DNA of 6,485 bases, taken from an uncultured Micrococcales bacterium (lineage in GTDB: Bacteria; Actinomycetota; Actinomycetes; S36-B12; GCA-2699445). The stretch covers positions 1 to 6,485 of the forward strand of contig CAIWTL010000066.1 in assembly GCA_903915555.1 (NCBI GenBank), in the 5' to 3' direction. The translations under genes and the position numbers were made by a program. Positions 6,249 to 6,485 of this stretch are shown one piece after another. Each line of letters starts with the position of its first letter. Position 1 is the stretch's first letter. A model generated the notes under the pieces. It saw only the letters and a program-made list of their open reading frames with translations. It made no database searches and was not told where the DNA came from.

Positions 6249-6485
6249 CCGGTCACGGTACCGGGGTCCGGATGCAGCCCCGGTGGCGGATCGAACAGCG
6301 CATCATCGAGTTCGATGCGGCGCACCAGCCCCAGGGCACGGAGGATCCGGGCATCCCGAGGGGTCAGCATGTACTCCCGCCGGTAGAGCCTGCGCAGGCG
6401 ACGGCCACGGCGTGGTCCGCGGGCCGCGCGCTCGAAGCGGCGGGTCTGGCGGATCCGGGCGGCCGACAGCCGATCCCCGAAAGCC
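6245..6485 (-). CDS. Unrecognised Arg-rich protein, C-terminal part (5' end outside window)
   Basis: A minus-strand frame is open from the right edge to TGA 6247-6245, giving the last 79 residues of a possible protein. The first half is strongly basic (RIRQTRRFERAARGPRRGRR, then RRLYRREYMLTP). The rest is mixed and ends Pro/Asp-rich (ELDDALFDPPPGLHPDPGTVTG). I do not recognise a family; the basic part could bind nucleic acid or phospholipid, but nothing specific is seen. Support for coding is the GTGA overlap with the CCA enzyme start, which itself lacks a Shine-Dalgarno sequence, and G/C-rich third positions (about 80%) with mixed second positions. Against it, a competing plus-strand frame from ATG 6272 is also open to the edge. 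In several actinobacteria the CCA gene instead faces a divergent NUDIX gene, which I do not see here. Confidence 0.5.
   Translation of the reverse strand, partial: AFGDRLSAARIRQTRRFERAARGPRRGRRLRRLYRREYMLTPRDARILRALGLVRRIELDDALFDPPPGLHPDPGTVTG

Noticed and set aside
4890..6386. A 498-codon plus-strand open frame opposite the CCA tRNA nucleotidyltransferase, longer than that gene.
   Set aside because: The opposite strand carries a protein with every class II nucleotidyltransferase and HD motif. The plus-strand product is low-complexity (His/Gly/Val/Asp/Arg) with no recognisable motif; long antisense frames are expected in high-GC genes.
6272..6485. Plus-strand frame from ATG 6272, open to the window edge, as a divergent gene next to the CCA enzyme.
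   Set aside because: It has no ribosome binding site, leaves only 23 bp to the divergent GTG 6248, and the product does not look like the NUDIX protein often found there. The minus-strand frame with the GTGA overlap is the better choice, though not certain.

Overview
The window comes from a high-GC actinobacterium. Codon third positions are strongly G/C-biased, GTG starts are common, and a PadR-type regulator sits directly upstream of an actinobacterial-type inositol-3-phosphate synthase, with an MFS transporter and a CCA tRNA nucleotidyltransferase nearby. From memory this neighbourhood resembles the ino1/pcnA region of Streptomyces and relatives. The sequence alone does not fix the family or genus.

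Layout, left to right. The 3' end of a PadR-family regulator (1-241, +) is followed after 61 bp by ino1 (303-1382, +), which makes the inositol phosphate used for phosphatidylinositol and mycothiol. An 18-bp-stem hairpin (1420-1460) closes ino1 and probably also serves the convergent gene beyond it. Two minus-strand genes follow: a 61-residue two-helix membrane protein (1548-1733) downstream of a secreted formylglycine-type sulfatase (1793-3256). A 193-bp divergent promoter region separates the sulfatase from an MFS transporter (3450-4754, +), which looks leaderless. The MFS gene converges on a class II CCA tRNA nucleotidyltransferase (4803-6248, -). Both of their stop codons touch a 13-bp-period repeat array of five units (4754-4818). 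At the right edge a partial, Arg-rich minus-strand reading frame (6245-6485) overlaps the nucleotidyltransferase start by GTGA.

The genes do not form one pathway. ino1 and the nucleotidyltransferase are housekeeping genes, the PadR gene may regulate itself and ino1, and the MFS protein exports or imports an unknown small molecule. The sulfatase, with its small membrane-protein neighbour, is the accessory element. It has a signal peptide and a complete set of catalytic residues, but no formylglycine-generating enzyme is visible here. I see no mobile element, RNA gene, CRISPR array or convincing new system. The most unusual sequence-level signal is the 13-bp repeat array at the convergent gene ends. 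No stretch over 300 bp lacks a gene.
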